This document shows, in pieces, positions 1 through 5,635 of a stretch of DNA of 10,017 nucleotides. The stretch comes from Candidatus Peregrinibacteria bacterium (GTDB taxonomy: Bacteria > Patescibacteriota > Gracilibacteria > Peribacterales > Peribacteraceae), in assembly GCA_018662075.1 (NCBI GenBank), contig JABJGX010000064.1, positions 1 to 10,017 of the forward strand, read 5' to 3'. Positions within the stretch are counted from its first letter, which is position 1, and each line of letters opens with the position of its first letter. The notes under the pieces are model-generated. The model made no database searches, was not told the origin of the DNA, and saw only the letters and a program-made list of their open reading frames with translations. Made by a program: the position numbers and the translations under genes.

Positions 1-77
1 ACTTTTTTGCCTCTAAGTGCTTGAACAAGCTCAAATTGCTCTGTAGGATCTCTCGGCTTGTATCCCCGATATGCTTT
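1..77. other. Left edge, no gene assigned
   Basis: This is the stretch before infA. One plus frame ends with a TGA at 22-24 and could be the last seven codons of an upstream gene, but that is too little to identify. The infA frame is open right through this stretch, and two minus frames are open too, so frame openness is not informative here. There is a short inverted repeat, GCTTGAACAAGC, at 19-30. I see no Shine-Dalgarno motif and no convincing promoter. Confidence 0.4.
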
Positions 78-374
78 GTGGCTAAAGATGTAATTGAACT
101 CATAGGCGTAGTCGAAGAATCATTTCCAAATACTACGTTTAGTGTCAAAATCTTAAGTCCACAAGCAAAGGATCACCAGATCCTCTGTACACTAGCAGGT
201 CGCATGCGCGTTCATCGCGTACGCATCCTACCAGGTGACCGGGTGAAGATAGAGATGACCCCATATGATCTCGAGAAGGGTCGAATCTGCTACCGCTACA
301 GGTCTGATCAAAAGATCGATCTAGAAACTGGAGAAGCCATAAGGCCTGCTCCAAGTAGCGAAGGACAAGTGTAA
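78..374 (+). CDS. infA: Translation initiation factor IF-1
   Basis: IF-1 is a small OB-fold protein that binds the ribosomal A site on the 30S subunit during initiation. The family signature is clear: the N-terminus MAKDVIEL, then LAGRMRVHRVRILPGD (about residues 39-54) and TPYDLEKGRICYRYR (61-75). I chose the GTG at 78 because translation from it begins exactly at the conserved family N-terminus. The frame is open further upstream to a TTG at 21, but those residues look unlike IF-1. The protein is 98 residues against about 72 in most bacteria. The extra length is a 3-4 residue insertion in the loop after strand 2 (around SPQAKDHQ) and a C-terminal tail of roughly 22 residues. No Shine-Dalgarno precedes the start. 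It is followed after 26 nt by rpmJ, as in many bacterial ribosomal operons. Confidence 0.93.
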   Translation: MAKDVIELIGVVEESFPNTTFSVKILSPQAKDHQILCTLAGRMRVHRVRILPGDRVKIEMTPYDLEKGRICYRYRSDQKIDLETGEAIRPAPSSEGQV

Positions 375-400
375 ATTATAATTTCTACTACTCTTATCCC

Positions 401-556
401 GTGAAAGTTCGCGCATCCGTAAAACCAATCGGCAAAGATGACCGCCTCGTAATCCGTAGGGCTGGTGTATCTATTAAGAGAGGAAAGATTTCCGGTGGAA
501 AGAAAGTTCGTCGTATTGTATCTCCTATCCCACGCAACAAACAGCGTCAGGGGTAA
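401..556 (+). CDS. rpmJ: Ribosomal protein L36, zinc-free variant with insertion
   Basis: This 51-residue protein of the large subunit is recognised by its N-terminus MKVRASVKPI and its C-terminus PRNKQRQG, both nearly identical to the family, and by its place between infA and rpsM. It starts at a GTG. Usual L36 is 37-38 residues and binds zinc through Cys11, Cys14, Cys27 and a His near position 32. Here the first two are Gly11 and Asp14. In the C-terminal part the residues aligned with the Cys and His appear to be Val40 and Asn46, so no ligand remains. The extra residues form a basic segment in the middle (about 20-38, with GVSIKRGKISGGKKVRR). Zinc-free L36 forms are known in bacteria, but the length gain is striking. 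The gene is only 156 bp, so automatic callers may miss it. Confidence 0.92.
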   Translation: MKVRASVKPIGKDDRLVIRRAGVSIKRGKISGGKKVRRIVSPIPRNKQRQG

Positions 557-573
557 CATTTCCTATTACTATT

Positions 574-954
574 ATGCCAAGAATTGCAGGTGTCGTCATA
601 CCGGGTAACAAACGAACAGAGATCTCTCTGACGTATATTAAAGGTATTGGTCGTTCACTATCTCAGGCAATCTTGAAAGAGCTAAAGATCGACGGAAACA
701 AGAAGGCAGATGACCTCACAGAAGATGAGGAAGGAAAACTCCGAACTCGTATTGAAAAAGAGACAGTAGAGGGTGACCTCACTCGACTTGTATCAATGAA
801 TATTAAGCGTCTCCAGGATATTGGAACATGGCGTGGCTACCGTCACCGTCGTAATCTTCCAGTTCGTGGACAAACTTCCCGTCGTAACGCGCGTACAAAG
901 CGTGGTAAGAAGAAGACAGGAGGATCTGGACGAACATCACTATCCAAGACCTAA
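574..954 (+). CDS. rpsM: Small ribosomal subunit protein S13
   Basis: S13 sits in the head of the 30S subunit, contacts the P-site tRNA and forms inter-subunit bridges. The 126-residue product starts MPRIAGVVIPGNKR, contains the helix-hairpin-helix region TYIKGIGRSLSQ (20-31) and the signature RGYRHRRNLPVRGQ (87-100) followed by RRNARTKRGKKK. The basic tail is typical of the family, ending here in a Ser/Gly/Thr-rich stretch. The ATG at 574 lies 17 nt after rpmJ, and no Shine-Dalgarno is present. The stop codon at 952-954 is part of the first unit of a CCCTAA repeat that fills the spacer to rpsK. Confidence 0.97.
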   Translation: MPRIAGVVIPGNKRTEISLTYIKGIGRSLSQAILKELKIDGNKKADDLTEDEEGKLRTRIEKETVEGDLTRLVSMNIKRLQDIGTWRGYRHRRNLPVRGQTSRRNARTKRGKKKTGGSGRTSLSKT

Positions 955-985
955 CCCTAACCCTAACCCTAACCCTACCCCCTAA
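950..985. repeat. Telomere-like CCCTAA tandem repeat in the rpsM-rpsK spacer
   Basis: The plus strand reads CCTAA, three exact CCCTAA units, then CCCTAC and CCCCTAA, about six units in 36 nt. Each unit from 952 to 970 adds another in-frame TAA to rpsM. The minus (template) strand has G-runs of 5, 3, 3 and 3 separated by 2-3 nt, which matches the usual G-quadruplex pattern. The unit equals the vertebrate-type telomere hexamer, but here it is a short microsatellite inside a ribosomal operon, directly before the rpsK ATG at 989. Confidence 0.9.
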
Positions 986-988
986 GTT

Positions 989-1390
989 ATGGCTACCGCC
1001 AAAGCAAAGACTACAAAGGCAAAGAAAAAGAAAATCAAGCGAACCGTTGCGAAAGCGCGTTGTTGTATCCATGCAGGAGAGAACAACACTATCGTAAGCT
1101 TTACAGACTTTAACGGTGACAAGCTTGGTGGAAGTAGTGCAGGAGCATGTGGTTTCAAGGGAACGCGAAAATCTACACCATATGCAGCGAAGATCGCTGC
1201 AGAGAAAGCAGCTGAAAATGTTACTGGATTTGGTATTGAGTCCGTACAGGTAGAGGTAAAAGGCCTCGGACCCGGACGTGAGCAAGCAATCCGTGGTATT
1301 CAGGGTGCTGGACTTAATCTCGACGCTATCGTAGACCTTACACCTATTCCTCATGGAGGATGTCGTAAGCCTGGACGACGCCGCGTGTAA
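989..1390 (+). CDS. rpsK: Small ribosomal subunit protein S11
   Basis: S11 lies on the 30S platform near the E site and the Shine-Dalgarno/anti-Shine-Dalgarno helix region. The 133-residue product has a lysine-rich N-terminal tail (residues 1-20). The core follows, with IHAGENNTIVSFTD (27-40), GACGFKGTRKSTPYAA (52-67) and KGLGPGREQAIRGIQ (91-105), and the conserved ending TPIPHGGCRKPGRRRV. The length is normal. The ATG at 989 gives the usual N-terminal tail. It follows rpsM after a 34-nt spacer made of the CCCTAA repeat, and no Shine-Dalgarno is present. Confidence 0.97.
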   Translation: MATAKAKTTKAKKKKIKRTVAKARCCIHAGENNTIVSFTDFNGDKLGGSSAGACGFKGTRKSTPYAAKIAAEKAAENVTGFGIESVQVEVKGLGPGREQAIRGIQGAGLNLDAIVDLTPIPHGGCRKPGRRRV

Positions 1391-1419
1391 TCAATAATAA
1401 TTACTATTAACAATGAATT

Positions 1420-2037
1420 ATGAAATATACTGGACCTAAAGCAAAGCGCTGTCGACGACAAGGAGTTAATATCTATGGCTCTGATAAGTATGACAAAATC
1501 TTACAACGAAAGCCGTACGGCCCTGGAAAGGGACCGCGTACACGTAGTAAGCGTCCAACAGAGTATGGTCGTCAGCTCCTCGAAAAGCAGAAGGCTCGCG
1601 ATATGTTCGGTTTGTCAGAGCGTCAGTTCGTTCGTCTATACAAGGCGGCTGTTGCGTCACAGGACCAGACAGGTGATACATTGATGAAGCTCCTAGAGCG
1701 ACGCCTTGATAATGCTCTATACCGTTCTGGGTTTGCCCTCACGCGTTTGCAGTCACGTCAGTTCTCTGCACATGGTGTATTCACGATTAACGGAGTGCGC
1801 GTCACCTCTCCTTCATACCGTTTGAAGATTGGAGATGTCATTGAAGTTCGCAGTAAAAGTAAATCTTCACCAGTCTTTACTCCCATCCTTGAAGCGCATG
1901 AGAAATACATGCCACCTTCATGGCTAAAGGTAGACCCATCAAACCTTAAAGTTGAGGTTGTTGCTCTTCCAGCAGTCGAGGATGCCGAGCAAGCTATCGA
2001 TGTACGTCAAGTCATCGAATACTACTCACGTAGGTAA
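1420..2037 (+). CDS. rpsD: Small ribosomal subunit protein S4
   Basis: S4 is a primary 16S rRNA-binding assembly protein, and in many bacteria it also represses its own operon. The 205-residue product has the N-terminal region starting MKYTGPKAKRCRRQG. Next comes a helical part with RPTEYGRQLLEKQKAR (45-60) and YGLSERQF-like residues FGLSERQF (63-70). The S4 RNA-binding domain (about 94-144) includes RRLDNALYRSGFALTR and SRQFSAHGVFTINGVRV. Only one Cys (Cys11) is present near the N-terminus, so this is the form without the four-Cys zinc site. The ATG at 1420 lies 29 nt after rpsK in an A/T-rich spacer without a Shine-Dalgarno. Confidence 0.97.
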   Translation: MKYTGPKAKRCRRQGVNIYGSDKYDKILQRKPYGPGKGPRTRSKRPTEYGRQLLEKQKARDMFGLSERQFVRLYKAAVASQDQTGDTLMKLLERRLDNALYRSGFALTRLQSRQFSAHGVFTINGVRVTSPSYRLKIGDVIEVRSKSKSSPVFTPILEAHEKYMPPSWLKVDPSNLKVEVVALPAVEDAEQAIDVRQVIEYYSRR

Positions 2038-2053
2038 CCTTCCCCCAAACCTT

Positions 2054-3049
2054 ATGCACATCATTCAGGAAGAAATAGGTCTCCCAATCTTCTCCTCTCA
2101 AACAGGCAGCACTGGGGACGACTCTCATAAAGTTTTCACCATCGGGCCCCTTCCTCCAGGATACGGAATGACACTTGGAAATGCGATGCGTCGCACACTC
2201 CTTTCAAGTCTTCCAGGAGCAGCAGTAACGTCTATGCGCATTGCAGGTGCACAGCACGAGTACACTGCAATCAAAGGCGTTCGTGAATCTGGCGTTGATA
2301 TCGCTCTTAATCTTAAGGGGCTTCGTCTACGTAAGTTCAGCAAAGAATCTGAAGTGATCACACTTCAAGGTAAAGGACCTGGAATACTCACTGCAAAGGA
2401 CCTTCAGGTATCATCAGATATCGAGATTCTAGACCCATCTCACGAAATCCTTACCCTTGAAAAGGGTGGAGAGATCGAAATCTCTATCACGGTAGAGAAG
2501 GGAGTTGGATACAGTCCAGCCGCAGAGCGTAATAAGAAGAGTAACGAACCAGGACTTGTCCATATCGATGCAATCTACAGCCCAGTCGTTAAAGTACGAT
2601 TTGACGTAGAGTCAGCTCGTGTTGGTCAGCGTACTGACCTTGAGAAGTTAAACCTCGACGTTCAGACAAATGGATCTCTCAACGCTGAAGAAGCAGTACA
2701 GTTCGCAGCTCAGCTCCTTAAGAGCTACTTCGAGTACTTCGGTTCTTCAGAAAAGGTTATCGAGAACGACTTTATCGCAGATTTCTCTCGTACAGGTGGT
2801 CACATCGCTGAAGAAAGCGATTCAGCACCAATAAAAGAGAGTTACACACCTATCGAAATCTTGAACTTCTCACCACGAACACTCAATGCATTGATTAATG
2901 CAGGCGTTGGTTCTATCGAGCAGCTGACAAAATGTACAGAACCAGCACTCGCAAACTTCCGTGGATTCGGAGCGAAGGCTCTAGACGAGGTTAAAGATAC
3001 GCTCGCAGAGCGCAGTTTGAAGCTTGCGGCAGAAGAGTCAGACAAATAA
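2054..3049 (+). CDS. rpoA: DNA-directed RNA polymerase subunit alpha
   Basis: Alpha dimerises to nucleate RNA polymerase assembly, and its C-terminal domain binds promoter UP elements and activators. The N-terminal domain shows GPLPPGYGMTLGNAMRRTLL (31-50), SSLPGAAVTSMRI and the beta-binding region further on. The C-terminal domain (about 265-325) has the paired helix-hairpin-helix form. Arg275, in NFSPRTLNAL, aligns with E. coli Arg265, the key DNA-contact residue, and GFGAKALDEVKD matches the second motif. Length is 331 residues, normal for the family. I chose the ATG at 2054, 16 nt after rpsD. The frame is open back to 1952, but that would overlap rpsD and add 34 residues unlike alpha. Confidence 0.98.
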   Translation: MHIIQEEIGLPIFSSQTGSTGDDSHKVFTIGPLPPGYGMTLGNAMRRTLLSSLPGAAVTSMRIAGAQHEYTAIKGVRESGVDIALNLKGLRLRKFSKESEVITLQGKGPGILTAKDLQVSSDIEILDPSHEILTLEKGGEIEISITVEKGVGYSPAAERNKKSNEPGLVHIDAIYSPVVKVRFDVESARVGQRTDLEKLNLDVQTNGSLNAEEAVQFAAQLLKSYFEYFGSSEKVIENDFIADFSRTGGHIAEESDSAPIKESYTPIEILNFSPRTLNALINAGVGSIEQLTKCTEPALANFRGFGAKALDEVKDTLAERSLKLAAEESDK

Positions 3050-3086
3050 TTGCTTTCCTTTTATTCAACAGTAATATTGCCCACTC

Positions 3087-3461
3087 ATGAGACATCGAAG
3101 ATCCAAAACTCGGCTCAAGCAAAAACCTGGTCACGCCAGGATGCTCAAGCGTAACTTGATTACATCGTTGCTTCTCTATGAGAACATGCGCACGACAAAA
3201 AAGCGCGCAGCAGTGATTACGCCTGAAATCGATAAGATTATTACATTTGCAAAGACGCATACTCCACACGTTGCGATCCGTCACATCAATACAATCGTGA
3301 CAGATAAGAACGCGAGCAAGAAGATTATGGAAGTATACATCAGTAGATTTGCAAAGAAGTCATCAGGACTTACACGGACAAAGGCTGTCGGAAGCCGTGA
3401 CGGTGATGGTGCAGAGCTCGTAGATATCAGTTTTGTAGATAACACCCAAAAGACTTTATAA
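3087..3461 (+). CDS. rplQ: Large ribosomal subunit protein L17
   Basis: L17 is a large-subunit protein near the peptide exit tunnel. The 124-residue product starts MRHRRSKTRLKQKPGHARML, followed by KRNLITSLLLYENMRTTKKR (21-40), which is the family signature region. The C-terminal part with ISRFAKKSSGLTRTKAVGSRDGDGAE matches the usual end segment. The ATG at 3087 lies 37 nt after rpoA in a pyrimidine-rich spacer without a Shine-Dalgarno. The stop codon overlaps the rplM start in the sequence TAATG (3459-3463), which suggests translational coupling. Confidence 0.96.
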   Translation: MRHRRSKTRLKQKPGHARMLKRNLITSLLLYENMRTTKKRAAVITPEIDKIITFAKTHTPHVAIRHINTIVTDKNASKKIMEVYISRFAKKSSGLTRTKAVGSRDGDGAELVDISFVDNTQKTL

Positions 3462-3886
3462 TGAAAACTTCTCACCCAAAACCAGAGGCTCCCAAGTGGG
3501 TTATTGTAGACGCTAAGGGCAAGAACCTTGGTCGTATGGCAACAACAATCGCAACCTCACTTCGTGGAAAGAATAAGCCAACATTTAGTCCACACCACTT
3601 GTGTGGAGATCACGTTGTTGTGATCAATGCTAAAGAGCTCGACTTCCACCCTACAAAGCACCGCCGAAGGGTATACGTAAAGCACACAGGATACATGGGA
3701 CACCTAAAGTCATGGTCATTGCAGCAAATGCTTGATCAGCGACCAACAAAGCTTGTTGAAAGAGCTGTAAAGGGAATGCTTCCACATAACCGCCTTTCAC
3801 GTCAAATGTTGAAAAGACTTCATATTTTCCCTGGTGCAGAGCATCCACATACAGCTCAGCAGCCAGTTCCTCTCGCTACCCTCTAA
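3461..3886 (+). CDS. rplM: Large ribosomal subunit protein L13
   Basis: L13 is an early-assembly 50S protein. The 141-residue product contains WVIVDAKGKNLGRMATTIA (13-31), LRGKNKPTFSPHHLCGDHVV (34-53), INAKELDF, KHTGYMGHLKSWSL and the C-terminal signature AVKGMLPHNRLSRQMLKRLH. Length is normal. Its start overlaps the rplQ stop by one base, and it is followed two bases after its own stop by rpsI, the usual L13-S9 gene pair. Confidence 0.97.
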   Translation: MKTSHPKPEAPKWVIVDAKGKNLGRMATTIATSLRGKNKPTFSPHHLCGDHVVVINAKELDFHPTKHRRRVYVKHTGYMGHLKSWSLQQMLDQRPTKLVERAVKGMLPHNRLSRQMLKRLHIFPGAEHPHTAQQPVPLATL

Positions 3887-3888
3887 TT

Positions 3889-4296
3889 ATGTCAGCAGCA
3901 AATTCAGCACAGTACTTTTATAGCGCAGGTAAGCGTAAGACGTCTATCGCGCGTGTAAAACTTTTCGATGATGGAAAAGGAGAGCTCACTGTTAATGGTA
4001 AGAAAGCGAGCGATTACTTTCCAACACAATTGCACATTGAAAATGCACTTGCTCCATTAAAACTTGCAGACATGGGAAAGCGTTTCAATATTGAAGTAAG
4101 CATTAAGGGAGGAGGAAAGTCATCACAGAGCGATGCACTTCGCCACGGGATCTCTCGTGCTCTTCTTCTCATCGACCCTGATTTGCGTCCAACACTAAAG
4201 CGCGAAGGATTCCTTCGTCGTGATGCTCGTATCAAAGAGCGTAAGAAGCCGGGGCTCAAGGGAGCTCGAAGAGCACCTCAGTTCTCGAAACGATAG
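3889..4296 (+). CDS. rpsI: Small ribosomal subunit protein S9
   Basis: S9 has a globular domain in the 30S head and a C-terminal tail whose last residues reach the P-site tRNA. The 135-residue product shows the family start YSAGKRKTSIARVKL (11-25), then SIKGGGKSSQSDALRHGISR (91-110). It ends in RRDARIKERKKPGLKGARRAPQFSKR, with the conserved basic terminus SKR. It starts directly after rplM and is the last gene of the operon on this strand. The 49 nt that follow hold a 9-bp tandem repeat and a run of six T (4342-4347) but no strong stem-loop. Confidence 0.97.
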   Translation: MSAANSAQYFYSAGKRKTSIARVKLFDDGKGELTVNGKKASDYFPTQLHIENALAPLKLADMGKRFNIEVSIKGGGKSSQSDALRHGISRALLLIDPDLRPTLKREGFLRRDARIKERKKPGLKGARRAPQFSKR

Positions 4297-4307
4297 TAGA
4301 ACGTATA

Positions 4308-4343
4308 CGTACTCTTCGTACTCTTTGCACTCCTTGTACTCTT
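4308..4343. repeat. Four-copy 9-bp tandem repeat between convergent genes
   Basis: Four consecutive 9-mers are CGTACTCTT, CGTACTCTT, TGCACTCCT and TGTACTCTT, so two are identical and two degenerate. They directly follow a perfect 10-bp palindrome ACGTATACGT (4301-4310, overlapping the first unit by three bases) and are followed by a T run. They occupy nearly all of the spacer between the 3' ends of rpsI and the convergent minus-strand gene. No known function can be read from the sequence. Confidence 0.8.
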
Positions 4344-4345
4344 TT

Positions 4346-4720
4346 TTACGCTGCAAATTCAGCTACATCAATCTCCATTTTCATATAGAACAAACTCGTT
4401 CCGTCTTCAGTATCGAGAATAAACTTCGCATCTATATTGCTGAGTTGCATAATGGTCTGACACATACGAAGAAGCATCTTTGGTGGAATACCAATACCAT
4501 GTGACATACATGTAGCACAAAGTCCTGCAGAGTCTTTTGAACGAATATATTCGTCACCCTGTTCAGAGATAACCATGCGGAACTCCTGTTGCACAGTAAG
4601 AATGTAATTTTCGATGTATGGCTCCAAGCTTTCTACAGGCATTCCTTTAAGCTCTGGAAGAACTTCGAGGATGTCGAGGTCTGAATGGATAGCATGTGCA
4701 ATGCAAGCGTCGATAGACAT
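4346..4720 (-). CDS. Unrecognised 124-residue protein, convergent with rpsI
   Basis: I do not recognise this protein. It is predicted soluble, acidic and probably mostly helical, with no signal peptide and no membrane segment. Four cysteines are visible (Cys6, 68, 71, 87). Cys68 and Cys71 form a CxxC in LCATCMSHGIGIPP, but no second CxxC pair is present, so a zinc site is possible but not shown. The C-terminal part contains FILDTEDGTSLFYMKMEI, which could be a beta-hairpin. Support for coding comes from the normal amino-acid makeup, an ATG at 4720 and a good extended -10 promoter about 30 nt upstream on the same strand. The gene stands alone, convergent with rpsI and divergent from the exported-protein gene at 4837. 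Confidence 0.75.
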   Translation of the reverse strand: MSIDACIAHAIHSDLDILEVLPELKGMPVESLEPYIENYILTVQQEFRMVISEQGDEYIRSKDSAGLCATCMSHGIGIPPKMLLRMCQTIMQLSNIDAKFILDTEDGTSLFYMKMEIDVAEFAA

Positions 4721-4757
4721 AATGTTTGTGTGTATGTTTTTTTAAAGTTTTCATATT

Positions 4758-4766
4758 AGTATAGCA
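4758..4766 (-). promoter_or_regulatory. Extended -10 promoter for the 4346-4720 gene
   Basis: On the minus strand the sequence TGCTATACT is a TGn-extended -10 element whose hexamer TATACT matches five of six consensus positions. A start about 7 nt downstream (near 4751) would give a leader of roughly 30 nt before the ATG at 4720. No clear -35 element is seen at 17 nt, as is common with extended -10 promoters. Confidence 0.55.
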
Positions 4767-4775
4767 AAAAAATGA

Positions 4776-4804
4776 TTGTGAAGGAAGGGGTAGGCAGCTA
4801 GTAT
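4776..4804 (+). promoter_or_regulatory. Possible promoter for the exported-protein gene
   Basis: TTGTGA (4776-4781) and TAGTAT (4799-4804) are separated by 17 bp and each match four of six consensus positions. Transcription would start near 4811, about 26 nt before the ATG at 4837. The match is moderate, so this is a candidate only. Confidence 0.3.
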
Positions 4805-4836
4805 CTCTCTCCAGTACCAAATTTTCCCATAAATCT

Positions 4837-5250
4837 ATGAATATAACGTCATCAGTACTAGCAGTTGCCATTCTTGCAACGACACTACTGACACCACAAA
4901 TGACAGAAGCATCTGCAACAACTCGTTTGAATGGTTCACCAACTATAGACCGGTCTCGTCCAGTTCATCGCTCTGTAGAGCGGGCAACTCGAAGCTACCG
5001 TGCAGAAATGGCTACTCTTCGCCGTGCATTTGCACGTCGAATGCGTTCAATCGAAGAGATAAAAGACAGTATTGCTCCAGAACAGGTTCGTTCTGAGACT
5101 CCTATATTCACAGTAGATGAGCAAGGTCATACGCCATACTACAGAGCTCTCACACGTCGCCATGTCCGTCACTTGTACTGGGTAAACGAGTTCCGCCAGA
5201 CGCGAGAGGTAGAACAAGGAGAAGGAGCACTTATGAAGCCAGAAATGTAA
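4837..5250 (+). CDS. Small exported arginine-rich protein of unknown function
   Basis: I do not recognise the family. The 137-residue product begins with a hydrophobic stretch (about residues 7-20, VLAVAILATTLLTP) and a likely signal peptidase I site after ASA at 25-27, so it is probably secreted or exposed outside the membrane. The segment before the hydrophobic core has no Lys or Arg, unlike most signal peptides. The mature part (about 110 residues) is rich in Arg, especially RSVERATRSYRAEMATLRRA (45-64) and the stretch to RRMR (70), which looks like an amphipathic helix. It has no Cys and ends YWVNEFRQTREVEQGEG plus a short tail. It is a single gene, divergent from 4346-4720, followed 4 nt later by a strong hairpin. 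No Shine-Dalgarno is present. Confidence 0.75.
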   Translation: MNITSSVLAVAILATTLLTPQMTEASATTRLNGSPTIDRSRPVHRSVERATRSYRAEMATLRRAFARRMRSIEEIKDSIAPEQVRSETPIFTVDEQGHTPYYRALTRRHVRHLYWVNEFRQTREVEQGEGALMKPEM

Positions 5251-5254
5251 TATA

Positions 5255-5288
5255 CCGTACGGAGTCTGCTTAGGCGGACTCCGTATGG
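5255..5288. terminator. Perfectly paired 15-bp hairpin without U-tract
   Basis: CCGTACGGAGTCTGC pairs with GCGGACTCCGTATGG over 15 positions (13 Watson-Crick pairs and two G-U wobbles in RNA) around the four-base loop TTAG. It begins four bases after the stop of the exported-protein gene, so a role in ending or protecting that transcript is likely. No run of T follows on either strand, so it does not fit the classical Rho-independent terminator. It could instead be a 3'-end stabiliser or a repeat-family hairpin. Confidence 0.6.
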
Positions 5289-5317
5289 CTGAAAGTCTGT
5301 AATGGACATTGGATAAT
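5289..5317 (+). promoter_or_regulatory. Possible promoter downstream of the hairpin
   Basis: CTGAAA (5289-5294) and GATAAT (5312-5317) are 17 bp apart, matching four and five of six consensus positions. It begins on the base after the hairpin, and transcription would start near 5324. It could drive the small ORF at 5376 and dprA. No other good promoter is seen before dprA. Confidence 0.4.
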
Positions 5318-5362
5318 AGGATGTAAGGTATTTCTGCTTGATTCTGTTTTTAAGTTCTTTAA

Positions 5363-5374
5363 AGTGCCGGCACT
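5363..5374. repeat. 12-bp perfect palindrome AGTGCCGGCACT
   Basis: This perfect palindrome lies about 40 nt downstream of the proposed transcription start and one base before the ATG at 5376. Its position and symmetry fit an operator for a dimeric regulator or a small leader hairpin, but nothing shows which regulator. It is GC-rich compared with the surrounding A/T-rich leader. Confidence 0.45.
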
Positions 5375-5375
5375 C

Positions 5376-5594
5376 ATGACAGACAGTATGCTTTGGATCA
5401 GCGGCAAGACAGTACTTTCAACAGAGAAAAGAGTACTGACAAATGAAATCCTGCGTTCGCAAGGAATTTGTGTTATCGAAGTGCAACCAGAGGATATGCA
5501 GAAGCTATTTCAGCAGTCTCGACCACGGTTCCAGGGTGTAAAAGAACAGACTTCTTCCCTTCATACAAACGAAAAGAGAACATCGAAATCTTAG
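5376..5594 (+). CDS. Doubtful small ORF upstream of dprA
   Basis: A 72-codon frame runs from the ATG at 5376 to a TAG at 5592-5594; a GTG at 5364 would add four codons. I do not recognise the product. The middle part, STEKRVLTNEILRSQGICVI, has the composition of a real helix-strand unit, followed by EVQPEDMQKLFQQ and a polar tail. It ends 41 nt before dprA. It may be a real small gene, a remnant of a longer one, or chance. Without it, 5251-5635 is a 385-nt gene-free stretch holding only the hairpin, the candidate promoter and the palindrome described separately. Confidence 0.4.
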   Translation: MTDSMLWISGKTVLSTEKRVLTNEILRSQGICVIEVQPEDMQKLFQQSRPRFQGVKEQTSSLHTNEKRTSKS

Positions 5595-5635
5595 AGCACT
5601 TCACGAACAGAGATCCTCTGTTACACTCTTGCTCT

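Noticed and set aside
1..77. Tail of map, adk or another upstream operon gene
   Set aside because: At most seven codons would remain before the TGA at 22-24, and they match no C-terminus that I can recognise.
377..382. Perfect TATAAT in the infA-rpmJ spacer as an internal promoter
   Set aside because: No -35-like sequence is at 15-19 bp and no TGn extension is present. Spacers in this operon are generally A/T-rich, so a chance match is likely.
803..1354. Long open frame on the minus strand across rpsM, the CCCTAA repeat and rpsK
   Set aside because: It is antisense to two certain ribosomal genes, contains an Arg-Val alternation that is only the translated repeat, and resembles no protein family.
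1952..2053. Upstream extension of rpoA
   Set aside because: It would overlap the end of rpsD by 86 bases and add 34 residues unlike any alpha N-terminus. The ATG at 2054 fits the family start.
5410..5438. Inverted repeat CAGTACT...AGTACTG as a regulatory hairpin
   Set aside because: The 7-bp stem has a 15-nt loop and lies inside a possible reading frame, so it is too weak to call.
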